Positions 45,073 to 54,283 of a stretch of 64,000 bases of DNA are shown here, piece by piece. Positions within the stretch are counted from its first letter, which is position 1, and each line of letters opens with the position of its first letter. A program made the translations under genes and the position numbers. A model generated the notes under the pieces. That model was given only the letters and a program-made list of their open reading frames with translations, had not been told where the DNA came from and did no database searches. The DNA is from Arcobacter sp. F155. Lineage in GTDB: Bacteria; Campylobacterota; Campylobacteria; Campylobacterales; Arcobacteraceae. The stretch is taken from positions 62,001 to 126,000 of the forward strand of contig NZ_PDJU01000001.1 of assembly GCF_004116455.1 (NCBI RefSeq), written 5' to 3'.

Positions 45073-45846
45073 ATGAAAAAAACAGTTTCAATCTTAGGAA
45101 CAGGGTGGCTAGGTCACCCTTTAGCTCTAAGTTTAAAAGAAAACTACAAAGTAAAAGTCTCTATTAGAACAAAAGAAAAGAAAGAAGCTTTTAAAAAAGA
45201 AGGATTACTTCCTTTTGTTTTAAATGAAACTTCATTAGAAGGTTTAGATGAACTTTTAGATACAAACTATTTATTTATAAACTTTCCTCCCTCAAAATTT
45301 GAAGACTTCAAAGCCTTTTTAGAAAAAATATATTCCCATGAAAATATAAAAAACATAGAAAAAATCATATTTATTAGTTCAACTTCGATTTATCCAGATG
45401 AAGAAAAAACTTTCAATGAAGATGAAGAGTTTACAAACCCTAAATCACAAAAGATTTATGGTATAGAGAAGTTAATAAAAGAGAAAACTCATGTTATTTT
45501 TAGATGTTCTGGACTTATGGGAGCTAGTAGAATTTCTGGAAGATACTTTGCAGGAAAAGAGCTTGATAGTGAAGATGTGAAGATAAACTATGTTCATCTT
45601 GATGATGTAATTGCTGCAACAATATTTGCCCTAGAAAATGATTTAAAAGGTATTTACAATCTTTGTAGCTGTCAACATCCAACAAGAAAAGAGATATATT
45701 TTAAAAATGCTTCAAAGTTTGGTTTTGATAAACCTATTTTTAAAAATAAAAAAGAGTATAAAGAACGTCTAATAGATGGAAGTAAAATTGAAAGAGAAGG
45801 GTTTAAATATAAGTATTCAAACCCTTTAGAGTATGAGTATTATTAA
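45073..45846 (+). CDS. NAD(P)-binding epimerase-like protein (YeeZ type)
   Basis: Extended short-chain dehydrogenase/epimerase-like protein of 257 residues. The nucleotide site is SILGTGWLGHPLALSL, then NFPPSK, ISSTSIYP, and YGIEKLI with the YxxxK catalytic pair. YeeZ-like proteins in enterobacteria have this shape but no established substrate. It follows the channel gene by 2 bases and converges on upp, overlapping its 3' end by 4 bases. Confidence 0.8.
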   Translation: MKKTVSILGTGWLGHPLALSLKENYKVKVSIRTKEKKEAFKKEGLLPFVLNETSLEGLDELLDTNYLFINFPPSKFEDFKAFLEKIYSHENIKNIEKIIFISSTSIYPDEEKTFNEDEEFTNPKSQKIYGIEKLIKEKTHVIFRCSGLMGASRISGRYFAGKELDSEDVKINYVHLDDVIAATIFALENDLKGIYNLCSCQHPTRKEIYFKNASKFGFDKPIFKNKKEYKERLIDGSKIEREGFKYKYSNPLEYEYY

Positions 45847-46466
45847 CCGTTAGTGTTAAATGCTCTATCTCCAGCATCTCCAAGACCTGGTCTAATATAT
45901 TTATTTTCATCAAGTCTTTCATCAATTTGAGCAATATAAATATCAACATCAGGATGAGCATTTTGAACTGCTTCAACACCTTCAGGAGCTCCTAAAATAT
46001 TTAAAGAGATAATTCTTTTTGCACCTTTTTCTTTTAAGTAATCAATTCCATCAATTAAAGAACCACCAGTAGCAATCATCGGGTCTAATAATAAAACAGT
46101 TCTTCCATCTAAGTTTGGAATATTTTCATAAAATAGTTTAGATAAAGCAGTTTCTTCATCTCTTTTCATTGCTAAAAATCCACTTTTTGCATATGGTAAA
46201 GTTCTTAAAATACCTGTTAACATTGGTTCACCAGCTCTTAAGATTGGAACTAAAACAAGTTTATTAACCTCAAGCATTTCAACATCTAATGGCCCTTGCC
46301 ATGTTTCAATACTTGTAGTTTTAGTTTCAAAATCTTCTAAAGCTTCAGCTGCAATAATTCTTGAGATTTCTTCTATTGTAAGTCTAAATTCATTTGAAGC
46401 AGTTTTAACATCTCTTAGTCTATTAACTAGGTGTTTTACAACCACATTTGAGCTTTCTTTGTACAT
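45843..46466 (-). CDS. upp: Uracil phosphoribosyltransferase
   Basis: Converts uracil and PRPP to UMP in pyrimidine salvage. 207 residues with VLVPILRAGEPMLTGIL, the PRPP loop LLLDPMIATGGSLIDGI, and the uracil-binding C terminus PGLGDAGDRAFNTNG. It is divergent from uraA across 136 bases, and together they form the uracil salvage module. Confidence 0.96.
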   Translation of the reverse strand: MYKESSNVVVKHLVNRLRDVKTASNEFRLTIEEISRIIAAEALEDFETKTTSIETWQGPLDVEMLEVNKLVLVPILRAGEPMLTGILRTLPYAKSGFLAMKRDEETALSKLFYENIPNLDGRTVLLLDPMIATGGSLIDGIDYLKEKGAKRIISLNILGAPEGVEAVQNAHPDVDIYIAQIDERLDENKYIRPGLGDAGDRAFNTNG

Positions 46467-46568
46467 AATATAATTCCTGATTATTTTTGTTTTTCAAGTT
46501 TAATAATAGCTAAAAATTACTTATAAGTTGCACATAAGTTTACTAAAAATTAACCTATTCTTAGATAT

Positions 46569-46574
46569 TATAAT
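46569..46574 (+). promoter_or_regulatory. -10 box for uraA
   Basis: TATAAT 29 bases before the uraA ATG. A separate promoter for upp must lie in the same gap on the other strand. Confidence 0.5.
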
Positions 46575-46602
46575 TAACTTAATTTTCTACTAAAGAGGAC
46601 TT

Positions 46603-47853
46603 ATGAAACCCACGGATTATAACTTTCGAGTAAAAGACTCAGTTTTAGGTATTCAGTTTCTGTTTGTTGCTTTTGGTGCTTTAGTTTTAGTTCCTATTTT
46701 AACTGGACTTGACCCAAATGTTGCACTATTTACAGCAGGTATTGGTACATTAGTTTTTCAATTTGTAAATAGAGGTGCTATTCCTCCAATTTTCTTAGCA
46801 TCATCTTTTGCATTTATTGCTCCAATTGCACATGGTGTAAAAACTTGGGGTATTGCAGCTACTATGTCAGGACTTGTAGCAGCAGGTTTATTATATATTT
46901 TTCTAAGCTTTTTAATTAGACTAAAAGGTGATGGGTTTTTACATAAACTTTTGCCACCAGTTGTAGTAGGTCCTGTAATTATGTCTATTGGTCTTATTCT
47001 TTCACCAGTTGCAGTAAATATGGCAATGGGAAAAACAGGTGATGGTGCAATAGAGTTAATTGCATTTGATAAAGCAATTGTTATTTCAATGATAGCACTA
47101 TTTACAATGGTATTTATTTCACTTTTAGGAAAAGGGATTTTTAAATTAGTTCCTATTTTAGGTGGTATTATTGCAGGGTATATTGCAGCACTTTTTTATG
47201 GGGTAGTTGATTTCTCTTCTGTTGAAAAAGCAGCTTGGTTTGCAATTCCTAGTTTTACAGCACCAGAGTTTAACTGGCAAGCTATTTTATTTATTTTACC
47301 AATTGCAATTGCTCCTGCTATTGAACATATTGGTGATATGCTAGCAATTTCAAATGTTACAAAACAAGACTATTTAAAAAAGCCAGGACTTAAAAATACA
47401 CTATTAGGTGATGGTTTAGCTACTTCAGTTGCTTCACTTTTTGGTGGTCCACCAAATACAACTTACTCAGAAGTTACAGGAGCAGTTACAGTTACAAAAG
47501 CATATAACCCAGCAATCATGACTTGGGCAGCTATTGCAGCTATTTTATTAGCCTTTATTGGTAAGTTAGGTGGCTTATTAGCAACTATTCCAGTTCCTGT
47601 AATGGGTGGAATTATGCTTTTATTATTTGGTATTATTGCAAGTATTGGTATTTCTACACTTACAAGAGCAAATATAGATTTCAATTGTCCTAGAAACTTA
47701 ATCATTGTATCAATGATTTTAGTATTCTCAATTGGTGGAATGACATTTAATTTTGGTGGAGTTCCTTTCTCAGGAATTGGTCTTGGTGCAATTACTGGTA
47801 TTTTATTAAATCTAGTTTTACCACAACCACGAAAAGAAGATCATATTATATAG
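46603..47853 (+). CDS. uraA: Uracil permease (NCS2/NAT family)
   Basis: Uracil:H+ symporter of 416 residues. LGIQFLFVAFGALVLVPILTGLDPNVALFTAGIGTL is the UraA start, APAIEHIGDMLAISN carries the substrate-binding Glu/His, and FGGPPNTTYSEVTGAVTVTKAYNP is the NAT motif region. Thirteen or fourteen hydrophobic segments are expected. It is divergent from upp; an AGAGGA ribosome site precedes the ATG. Confidence 0.94.
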   Translation: MKPTDYNFRVKDSVLGIQFLFVAFGALVLVPILTGLDPNVALFTAGIGTLVFQFVNRGAIPPIFLASSFAFIAPIAHGVKTWGIAATMSGLVAAGLLYIFLSFLIRLKGDGFLHKLLPPVVVGPVIMSIGLILSPVAVNMAMGKTGDGAIELIAFDKAIVISMIALFTMVFISLLGKGIFKLVPILGGIIAGYIAALFYGVVDFSSVEKAAWFAIPSFTAPEFNWQAILFILPIAIAPAIEHIGDMLAISNVTKQDYLKKPGLKNTLLGDGLATSVASLFGGPPNTTYSEVTGAVTVTKAYNPAIMTWAAIAAILLAFIGKLGGLLATIPVPVMGGIMLLLFGIIASIGISTLTRANIDFNCPRNLIIVSMILVFSIGGMTFNFGGVPFSGIGLGAITGILLNLVLPQPRKEDHII

Positions 47854-47890
47854 TTAGAGAAATCTAGCTATATAATAATTTTTAATTATT
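47846..47890 (+). terminator. Terminator of uraA
   Basis: TTATATAGTTAGA pairs with TCTAGCTATATAA (one G-U) around a GAAA loop; the stem covers the uraA stop codon and is followed by TAATTTTTAATTATTT. Confidence 0.6.
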
Positions 47891-47908
47891 TCTACATCAA
47901 AAATTTCT

Positions 47909-47914
47909 TATAAT
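47909..47914 (+). promoter_or_regulatory. -10 box for yajQ
   Basis: TATAAT 36 bases before the yajQ ATG. Confidence 0.5.
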
Positions 47915-47950
47915 AAATCATAAATTTTAAAATAATAGGAGTTCTTACAT

Positions 47951-48448
47951 ATGGCAAAAGAACATAGTTTTGATATCTCTGCAAAATTAGACATGCAAGA
48001 GATGAAAAATGCAGTAATCCAAGCACAAAAAGAGATAGATAATAGATACGATTTTAAAGGTATCGAAAAAGAGATAGACTTTAATCAAGGTGCAAAAACT
48101 TTAACACTAGTTAGTTCAAGTGATAATAAAATAGATGCAATGTATGATATTTTAATCTCTAAGATGAATAAAAGAGGATTATCAATTAACTCTTTAGAAG
48201 AGTTAAGAAAAGAGGATAGCTCTGGTGCTAATAGAAGATTTGTATATTCAATTGTTGATTCTATAAAAGCAGATGAAGCAAAACAGATTCAAGTTGAAAT
48301 CAAAAAACTAAAGCTAAAAGTAAAAGCTGTAAATCAAGGTGACGAAATTAGAGTTACTGGAAAAAATATTGATGATTTACAAACAATAATGAAACACTTA
48401 AAATCTTTAGAACTAAAGTCACCTTTAGTTTATGATAACTTCAAATAG
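47951..48448 (+). CDS. yajQ: YajQ-family nucleotide-binding protein
   Basis: Cytoplasmic 165-residue protein with two ferredoxin-like domains. It begins with the family signature AKEHSFDISAKLDMQEMKNAV and NRYDFKGIEKEI. Members bind c-di-GMP, or nucleic acid, in other bacteria. The end RVTGKNIDDLQTIMKHLK-like segment is typical. AATAGGAG lies 9 bases before the ATG. It is monocistronic; several c-di-GMP enzymes lie within 12 kb, but a link is speculative. Confidence 0.9.
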   Translation: MAKEHSFDISAKLDMQEMKNAVIQAQKEIDNRYDFKGIEKEIDFNQGAKTLTLVSSSDNKIDAMYDILISKMNKRGLSINSLEELRKEDSSGANRRFVYSIVDSIKADEAKQIQVEIKKLKLKVKAVNQGDEIRVTGKNIDDLQTIMKHLKSLELKSPLVYDNFK

Positions 48449-48466
48449 TACTCTCTTGAGTACTAT
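48445..48466 (+). terminator. Short hairpin after yajQ
   Basis: ATAGTACTC pairs with GAGTACTAT (9 bp) across the yajQ stop. There is no T run, so terminator function is weakly supported. Confidence 0.4.
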
Positions 48467-48607
48467 AAATAAATAATCTCTCCAATTGCTATTTTAAAGC
48501 TATTTTCAAAGAAAAAAACTTTTAAAAATCCATCTTTTTGTTACTAAAATATATAATATATTTAAAAAATTTTGTTACAATTATCAATAAAACATTTTGG
48601 GAAAAGA

Positions 48608-50413
48608 GTGAAAGATTTAAATTTAGAGTGTTTGAAACAAATTACAATACTTTATGCAGAAGATGACCTTGTAATTCAAAAACAAACAGTAGGGATACTT
48701 CAGAACTTAGTAAAAAAAGTTCATGTAGCAAATTGTGGACAAGAAGCAGTAGAACTTTATGATAATAACAGAGTAGATATTATTATTACAGATATTACTA
48801 TGCCAAACATGAGTGGAATAGAGTTTTCTAAACATGTAAGAAAAGATAATAGTGATATACCAATTATAGTAATTAGTGCTCACAATGATAGTAAGATTTT
48901 AATTGAAGCTATCGAAATAGGAATTAGTAGATTTATTTTAAAACCATTAAATATATCTGACTTAATACAAGTTATTACACAGTTTGCAGAAAATATTTGT
49001 AATAAGAGTGAAAAAGATAGTGTCTCAAATCTTTTAGAACAGTACAAAAATATTGTTGATGCTGATTCAATTGTTTCTAAAACAAACAAACATGGAATAA
49101 TAACTTATGTAAATGATAGATTTGTTGATATCTCAGGATATACAAAAGATGAGTTAATTGGGCAACACCACAATATTATTAGACATCCAGATACTCCTGA
49201 AAAACTTTTTAAGAAAATGTGGACAACTATTTCTGAAAAGAAAAAGGTATGGCAAGGAGTTGTAAAAAACCTTTCTAAACAAGGAAAGTCTTATTATGTA
49301 CGTTCAACGATAAAACCAATTTTAGATATGAATGGTGATATTATTGAGTATATCGCAATAAGACAAGATATTACTCCCCAAGAAAAAACAAGAAAATTCT
49401 TACAAAAACAAAATGTTCAAAAAATCTCTAACTTAAATGATGCACTAAAAAATCAAGAGCAGTATGAAAATGTAATTAATCAAATAAATATAGTTTCAAG
49501 ATTTAATTTACAAGGTAAAATTACTTATGTAAATGATAGGTTTTGTCAGCTAATTGAGTACACAAAAGATGAGCTTATTGGGCAAACTTTTAAACTAATA
49601 AGACATGAAAAGACTAATATTGAAACTTCAAGGCAAATGTGGAAAACTATAAAAAGTGGTAAGACTTGGAGTGGGAAACTAATGAATAAGTCAAAAACAG
49701 GAAAGACTTTTCATTTAGATGCAGTTATCTCTCCTATTTTCAATCAAAACAATGAAATTATTGAGTTTATTTCTGTTTGCCATAATATTACTTCTATTAT
49801 AGAGTTACATAAAGAGTTAGAAGATACACAACGTGAGATTATCTATAGAATGGGTGAGATTGGTGAAACTAGGTCAAAAGAGACTGGAAACCATGTAAAA
49901 AGAGTTGCAGAGTATTCTAAACTTTTAGGAAAACTTTGTGGTTTAAAACAAAATGACATTGATATTATTTTTATGGCTTCACCTATGCATGATATAGGAA
50001 AAGTTGGTATTCCTGATAGTGTTTTAAATAAACCAGGAAAACTAAATGAAGAAGAATGGGAAATTATGAAAGAGCATAGTGAGCTTGGATATAATATTCT
50101 TAAAAACTCAAAAAGAGAGATTTTAAAAGCTGCTGCAATTATCTCTTATCATCACCATGAAAAATGGAATGGAAGTGGATACCCTCAAGGATTAAAAGAA
50201 GAAGAGATTCATATTTTTGGAAGAATTACAGCTATTGCAGATGTTTTTGATGCTTTAGGAAGTGATAGATGTTATAAAAAAGCTTGGGGACTTGATAAAA
50301 TACTTGAGCTATTTAAAGAGCAAAAAGGGAAACACTTTGACCCTAAACTAATTGAACTATTCTTTGATAACTTAGATGAGTTCTTAAAAATTAGAGATAC
50401 CTACGTAGATTAG
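48608..50413 (+). CDS. Response regulator REC-PAS-PAS-HD-GYP phosphodiesterase
   Basis: Multi-domain cytoplasmic signalling protein of about 601 residues. REC (about 10-125, acidic pair AEDD and phospho-Asp in IITDITMPNMSG) is followed by two PAS domains (GIITYVNDRFVDISGYT and GKITYVNDRFCQLIEYT, each with a PAC-like segment), then HD-GYP (from about 420, HDIGKVGIPD and HHHEKWNGSGYPQGL). The HD and GYP residues are intact, so c-di-GMP hydrolysis is expected. Start is GTG at 48608 behind GGGAAAAG; there is no ATG. The two PAS units look like a tandem duplication. No cognate kinase is adjacent. Confidence 0.9.
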   Translation: MKDLNLECLKQITILYAEDDLVIQKQTVGILQNLVKKVHVANCGQEAVELYDNNRVDIIITDITMPNMSGIEFSKHVRKDNSDIPIIVISAHNDSKILIEAIEIGISRFILKPLNISDLIQVITQFAENICNKSEKDSVSNLLEQYKNIVDADSIVSKTNKHGIITYVNDRFVDISGYTKDELIGQHHNIIRHPDTPEKLFKKMWTTISEKKKVWQGVVKNLSKQGKSYYVRSTIKPILDMNGDIIEYIAIRQDITPQEKTRKFLQKQNVQKISNLNDALKNQEQYENVINQINIVSRFNLQGKITYVNDRFCQLIEYTKDELIGQTFKLIRHEKTNIETSRQMWKTIKSGKTWSGKLMNKSKTGKTFHLDAVISPIFNQNNEIIEFISVCHNITSIIELHKELEDTQREIIYRMGEIGETRSKETGNHVKRVAEYSKLLGKLCGLKQNDIDIIFMASPMHDIGKVGIPDSVLNKPGKLNEEEWEIMKEHSELGYNILKNSKREILKAAAIISYHHHEKWNGSGYPQGLKEEEIHIFGRITAIADVFDALGSDRCYKKAWGLDKILELFKEQKGKHFDPKLIELFFDNLDEFLKIRDTYVD

Positions 50414-50441
50414 TCTTTACACTTAATAAACAAACTTTCAG

Positions 50442-50447
50442 TATAAT
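50442..50447 (+). promoter_or_regulatory. -10 box for two-component operon
   Basis: TATAAT 27 bases before the TTG start of the response regulator. Confidence 0.5.
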
Positions 50448-50473
50448 TTTTTAACTTTATAAAAGGATTATAT

Positions 50474-51133
50474 TTGAAAGTTCTACTTCTTGAAGACGAC
50501 CCAGCACTAAATGATTTATTAAATGAACACCTTTGTGACCAAGGTTTTGATGTGACTTTGTGTACAAATGGACAAGAGGCATTAGAGTATTTAATTGATG
50601 AAGTTTTTGATTTTGCACTACTTGATATAAATACTCCAATCATGACTGGTATTGATGTTTTAAAAACAATTAGAACTGATTATAAAAATCAAACACCAGT
50701 GATAATCCTAACAGCTTTTCAAGATATGAAACATTTAAAAGAGTCTTTTGAAAGTGGAGTTGATGATTATATTAAAAAGCCTTTTGATTTAGAAGAGTTA
50801 GACCAAAGAATTAAAAAACTATGTAAACAGTTTAACTTAGGTAATGAGAGTGAAGTTAAAATTAGTGATGAAATTCTATTTTTACCAGAACTTTGTCAAA
50901 TTAATTTAAATGGAGAAGTAAAACATCTTGCTCAAAAAGAGAGAGATATTCTAAGCTATTTTTGTAAACATAGAAATAGAGTAGTTTCAAGTGAAGAGTT
51001 ACTTCAAAATATTTGGGCATATGAAGAGATGCCAACTGATGCAACAATTAGAGTTTATATCAAAAACCTAAGGGAAACTTTGGGAAAAGATAGAATTCAA
51101 ACAATAAGAGGAATAGGGTACAAATTTGAATAA
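50474..51133 (+). CDS. OmpR/PhoB-family response regulator
   Basis: 219 residues: receiver domain (LEDDPALNDLL, phospho-Asp in DFALLDINTPIMTG, ILTAFQ, YIKKPFDLEEL) and winged-helix DNA-binding domain (AQKERDILSYFCKHRNRVVSSEELLQNIW, RVYIKNLRETLGKDRIQTIRGIGYKFE). Start is TTG at 50474 with AAAAGGA 7 bases upstream. It overlaps the histidine kinase gene by 8 bases. The stimulus is unknown. Confidence 0.93.
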   Translation: MKVLLLEDDPALNDLLNEHLCDQGFDVTLCTNGQEALEYLIDEVFDFALLDINTPIMTGIDVLKTIRTDYKNQTPVIILTAFQDMKHLKESFESGVDDYIKKPFDLEELDQRIKKLCKQFNLGNESEVKISDEILFLPELCQINLNGEVKHLAQKERDILSYFCKHRNRVVSSEELLQNIWAYEEMPTDATIRVYIKNLRETLGKDRIQTIRGIGYKFE

Positions 51134-52295
51134 AAATGAGAGAAATGCACTACTTAGTTTTTTAGCAATTTATATTAGCTCAGCAATGCTTTTATTAGCT
51201 GTACTATTTTATTTTTACTATCAAGAGCAATATAAGTCTTTACAAAAAAGCTGTAGTATGGAGCTAATTAATGCGTCTATGAGTATTAAAACTGATATTT
51301 TAAATGCCTATATGCATGAGAAAAAATATGTTCCAAAAGCTTTTAAAGATGAAAGAATAAGATATGCTTTATATGACAAAGATAAAAAGTTTTTATTCTC
51401 TAATTTAGATAGAAAAGATGCAGTAGATTTTACAAAGAGATTCTATGAAAAAGCTGAACAACACTTTTACGTGCTAAAACTACAAGAGAATAATATTCCT
51501 ATTCGATATATAGTTACAGAAACGTGTCGTGGTGTAGAAAACATGAATGACTTAAAGATTTACCTAGCTATTATTTTTATATTAAGTTCTGTATTTATAG
51601 GTTTTGTAGCCTTTTTCCTTGCAAAACTTTTATTAAAACCTGTTAGAGAAAAAGTTACTGATATGGATAACTTTATAAAAGATTCAGCCCATGAATTAAA
51701 TACTCCTGTTTCAGTATTAATGACTTCTGTTTCAATGCTAAAAAATGGTAAAAATCCAGAAAAGATGATGAAGTATATATTAAGTAGTTCAAAACAGATT
51801 TCTCAGATATACAATGATATTCATTTTTCCGCTTTTAATGATATAAATGAAAGCATGGAAGAGAAATTTGCTTTAAATAGTTTAATTGAAGACAGCGTTG
51901 AGTTTTTCAATGATATCTCTGTTACAAAAAATATTAATATAGAAGCAAAAATTGAAGAGCTTGAAGTTTATATGGATAGAACAAAGGCTCAAAAACTTGT
52001 AAATAATCTTTTATCAAATGCTATTAAATATAGCAAAAATAATTCTACTATAAAAGTTAGTCTTATAAATGGGATATTTAAAGTAGAAGATTTTGGTATT
52101 GGTATAAGTGAAAAGGAACAAAAAGAGATATTTAAACGTTTTAAAAGAGGTAAAAATATTGAAGGTGGCTTTGGAATAGGTTTAGATATTGTAAATAGGA
52201 TTTGTAAATCTTATAACCTAAAGATAAACCTAGATTCTAAAGAGAATCAAGGTTCAACCTTTAGTATTGATTTTACATCAGTTATTTGCCAATAG
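51126..52295 (+). CDS. Membrane sensor histidine kinase
   Basis: Partner of the preceding regulator, 389 residues. TM1 (about 12-34) and TM2 (about 145-170) flank a small periplasmic sensor of about 110 residues with two Cys. HisKA has DSAHELNTPVSVLMTSVSM with the phospho-His. HATPase has LVNNLLSNAIKYSKNN (N box), DFGIGI (G1) and GFGIGLDIV (G2). Start is TTG at 51126 inside the regulator's last codons, behind AGGG. The 3' end overlaps the convergent gene at 52282 by 14 bases. Confidence 0.92.
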   Translation: MNKNERNALLSFLAIYISSAMLLLAVLFYFYYQEQYKSLQKSCSMELINASMSIKTDILNAYMHEKKYVPKAFKDERIRYALYDKDKKFLFSNLDRKDAVDFTKRFYEKAEQHFYVLKLQENNIPIRYIVTETCRGVENMNDLKIYLAIIFILSSVFIGFVAFFLAKLLLKPVREKVTDMDNFIKDSAHELNTPVSVLMTSVSMLKNGKNPEKMMKYILSSSKQISQIYNDIHFSAFNDINESMEEKFALNSLIEDSVEFFNDISVTKNINIEAKIEELEVYMDRTKAQKLVNNLLSNAIKYSKNNSTIKVSLINGIFKVEDFGIGISEKEQKEIFKRFKRGKNIEGGFGIGLDIVNRICKSYNLKINLDSKENQGSTFSIDFTSVICQ

Positions 52296-52887
52296 GATTT
52301 ATTCTAAGTGTAATAACTATAGGTTCAGTCTCTGTTGTATCCAGAGTTGAACCTATTGATCTTTTCTCATGGTGAGATAGTTCTCCTTGAATTGTTTGTA
52401 GTACATGCCAAAACTTTTCATTAAAAGGAGCACTAATCTGTTTTAATCTGTGTTCGAAAATATCATCAACAATTAACTCTACAATTTGTTGATAGATTAC
52501 TTTATTTGTTTCTCTTTGTAATCTATACTCTTTCATAATGATTAAATTGTTTTTATAAGCTAATAACTCTTCTTCTACAAGTTCAGTATGCTCTTTAACT
52601 TCTTCAATCTCTTTATCTAACTCTTTTTCAAGAAGTTTAACTTTTTCTTTGCAAATCTCTTCAAAATCTGGTTTTAATGAGCAAATTTTATTTAAAATAT
52701 GAGTATCTTCTAAAAGCTCTTTTTCTATAGTATGAGTGTAGATTCTATCTTTTTCATATTCATGGTGAATTGCGTAGAATATTTGCATTGCAAAAGAGAT
52801 GTATACATATTTGTCTTCTTTTCCATCTTTGAAATCAACTCCATGGGGAGAAATAATCTCTTTTGGACCAGTATACTTAAGTTTCAT
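52282..52887 (-). CDS. Hypothetical protein with central coiled coil
   Basis: 201 residues, not recognised. The start (MKLKYTGPKEIISPHGVDFKDGKEDKYVY) reads like a small beta domain. Residues about 75-130 are strongly charged coiled coil (EKVKLLEKELDKEIEEVKE and following). The C terminus returns to strand-like sequence (TETEPIVITLRINP). Similar proteins with YTGPKxISxHG starts seem to occur in Campylobacterota, by memory only. It is monocistronic and converges with the kinase gene. Confidence 0.65.
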   Translation of the reverse strand: MKLKYTGPKEIISPHGVDFKDGKEDKYVYISFAMQIFYAIHHEYEKDRIYTHTIEKELLEDTHILNKICSLKPDFEEICKEKVKLLEKELDKEIEEVKEHTELVEEELLAYKNNLIIMKEYRLQRETNKVIYQQIVELIVDDIFEHRLKQISAPFNEKFWHVLQTIQGELSHHEKRSIGSTLDTTETEPIVITLRINPIGK

Positions 52888-52978
52888 AATAAACCTTTAA
52901 TAATTATAGTGTATATAATTAAACTAATTTACTAGTATTTTATTTAAATCTATATAAAATTAGACACAAAGGCTAAAA

Positions 52979-53548
52979 ATGAATAATAAAATAGAGAACT
53001 TTAAAATAGAACCTTTAGATGAACCAGAGTATGTTCATCCTGTAAAAATAAAATATACACAAAATGGTAAAGATAAAACTTGGGAAGCTGTTAAGAATTT
53101 TGATTCAGTAGCAATCTTACTTTACCATGAAGAAAAAGACTCTTTTGTTTTAGTAAAACAGTTTAGACCAGCAGTTTATTTAAATGATGAAAGTAAGAAG
53201 TTTACCTATGAACTTTGTGCGGGACTTGTTGATAAAAACACTACTTTAGAGCAAATTGCAAAAGAAGAGATAGATGAAGAGTGTGGTTTTGATGTTCCTG
53301 TAGAGAGTATTGAAAAAATTACATCTTTTTATACAAATGTTGGAGTAAGTGGAGGTTGTCAACATCTTTATTATGCAAAGATAAATGACAGTATGAAAAT
53401 CCATGAAGGTGGTGGAATACATGATGAGCAAATAGAACTTATGTATTTACCTCTTAATGAGTATAAAGAGTTTATTTATGATGAATCAAAAGCAAAGACT
53501 CCTGGATTGATGTTTGCATTTATGTGGTTTATGGAAAATAGAATCTAG
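52979..53548 (+). CDS. Nudix hydrolase, UDP-sugar diphosphatase (NUDT14) type
   Basis: 189 residues. The Nudix box runs GLVDKNTTLEQIAKEEIDEE and then CGF; it has Thr and Glu where the consensus has Glu and Arg, but keeps the metal-binding Glu residues. The closest pattern I know is UDP-glucose pyrophosphatase NUDT14: FDSVAILLYH, VLVKQFRPAVYLND and ELCAGLVDK all match its layout. It would hydrolyse UDP-sugar or ADP-ribose. It starts behind CAAAGG, and the K+ channel gene begins at the base after its stop. Confidence 0.85.
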   Translation: MNNKIENFKIEPLDEPEYVHPVKIKYTQNGKDKTWEAVKNFDSVAILLYHEEKDSFVLVKQFRPAVYLNDESKKFTYELCAGLVDKNTTLEQIAKEEIDEECGFDVPVESIEKITSFYTNVGVSGGCQHLYYAKINDSMKIHEGGGIHDEQIELMYLPLNEYKEFIYDESKAKTPGLMFAFMWFMENRI

Positions 53549-54283
53549 ATGAAGTTTGCACAAGAATTAAACGTAATCTTTGAAAACCCTTCAAAGCACA
53601 AGTATGGATATTATGTTCAAGTTTTAATTTATCTAAATATTCTAGTTAGCATAGGAGTGATGTTTTTAGAGACAGAAAAATCTTTAAGTGAATATTTTGA
53701 ACTTTTTAAAACTATTAATATGATAAATATATTTTTATTTACTATTGAGTATTTATTAAGAGTCTATTCTAAAACAAGAAAACGAATAAAATATATGTTA
53801 ACTCCTTTAATGATTATTGATTTAATAGTTTTAATACCTTTTTATCTATCATTTTTAAATATCGATTTAGGTTTTTTAAGAGGACTAAGAATACTTAGGA
53901 TTTTCAAGCTTTTTAGACTAGCAAAGTTTAATGAGTTTGATAAAATGATTTTAGATATAATAAAAGAGAAAAAAGAGGAGCTATTTTATATAGTTGTAGT
54001 TCTTTTTATTCTTCTTTTTACTCTAACTCCTTTAGTTTACTATTTTGAGTCAAAAGCCCAGCCAGAAGTGTATTCAAGTATGGGTACAACTTTATGGTGG
54101 GCTGTGATAACTTTTACAACTGTTGGGTATGGAGATATGTATCCAATAACAACAGTAGGTAGAATTTTAACTACAATAGTTAGTATATTAGGAATTGCTT
54201 TTTATGCAATCCCTGGAAGTATTTTTACAAGTAGTTTACTTGATAAGATAAACCAAAGACGAAATAAAAGAAGAAGACGATAA
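53549..54283 (+). CDS. Voltage-gated K+ channel, six-helix
   Basis: 244 residues with six hydrophobic segments. S4 is FLRGLRILRIFKLFRLAKF with Arg/Lys at 111, 114, 117, 120 and 123. The filter TTVGYGD lies at 190-196, diagnostic for potassium. S6 has AFYAIPGSIF, and the C terminus is a short Arg/Lys tail (NQRRNKRRRR), with no RCK domain. It follows the Nudix gene with no gap (TAG-ATG), so translation is probably coupled. It ends one base before the convergent MBL gene. Confidence 0.92.
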   Translation: MKFAQELNVIFENPSKHKYGYYVQVLIYLNILVSIGVMFLETEKSLSEYFELFKTINMINIFLFTIEYLLRVYSKTRKRIKYMLTPLMIIDLIVLIPFYLSFLNIDLGFLRGLRILRIFKLFRLAKFNEFDKMILDIIKEKKEELFYIVVVLFILLFTLTPLVYYFESKAQPEVYSSMGTTLWWAVITFTTVGYGDMYPITTVGRILTTIVSILGIAFYAIPGSIFTSSLLDKINQRRNKRRRR

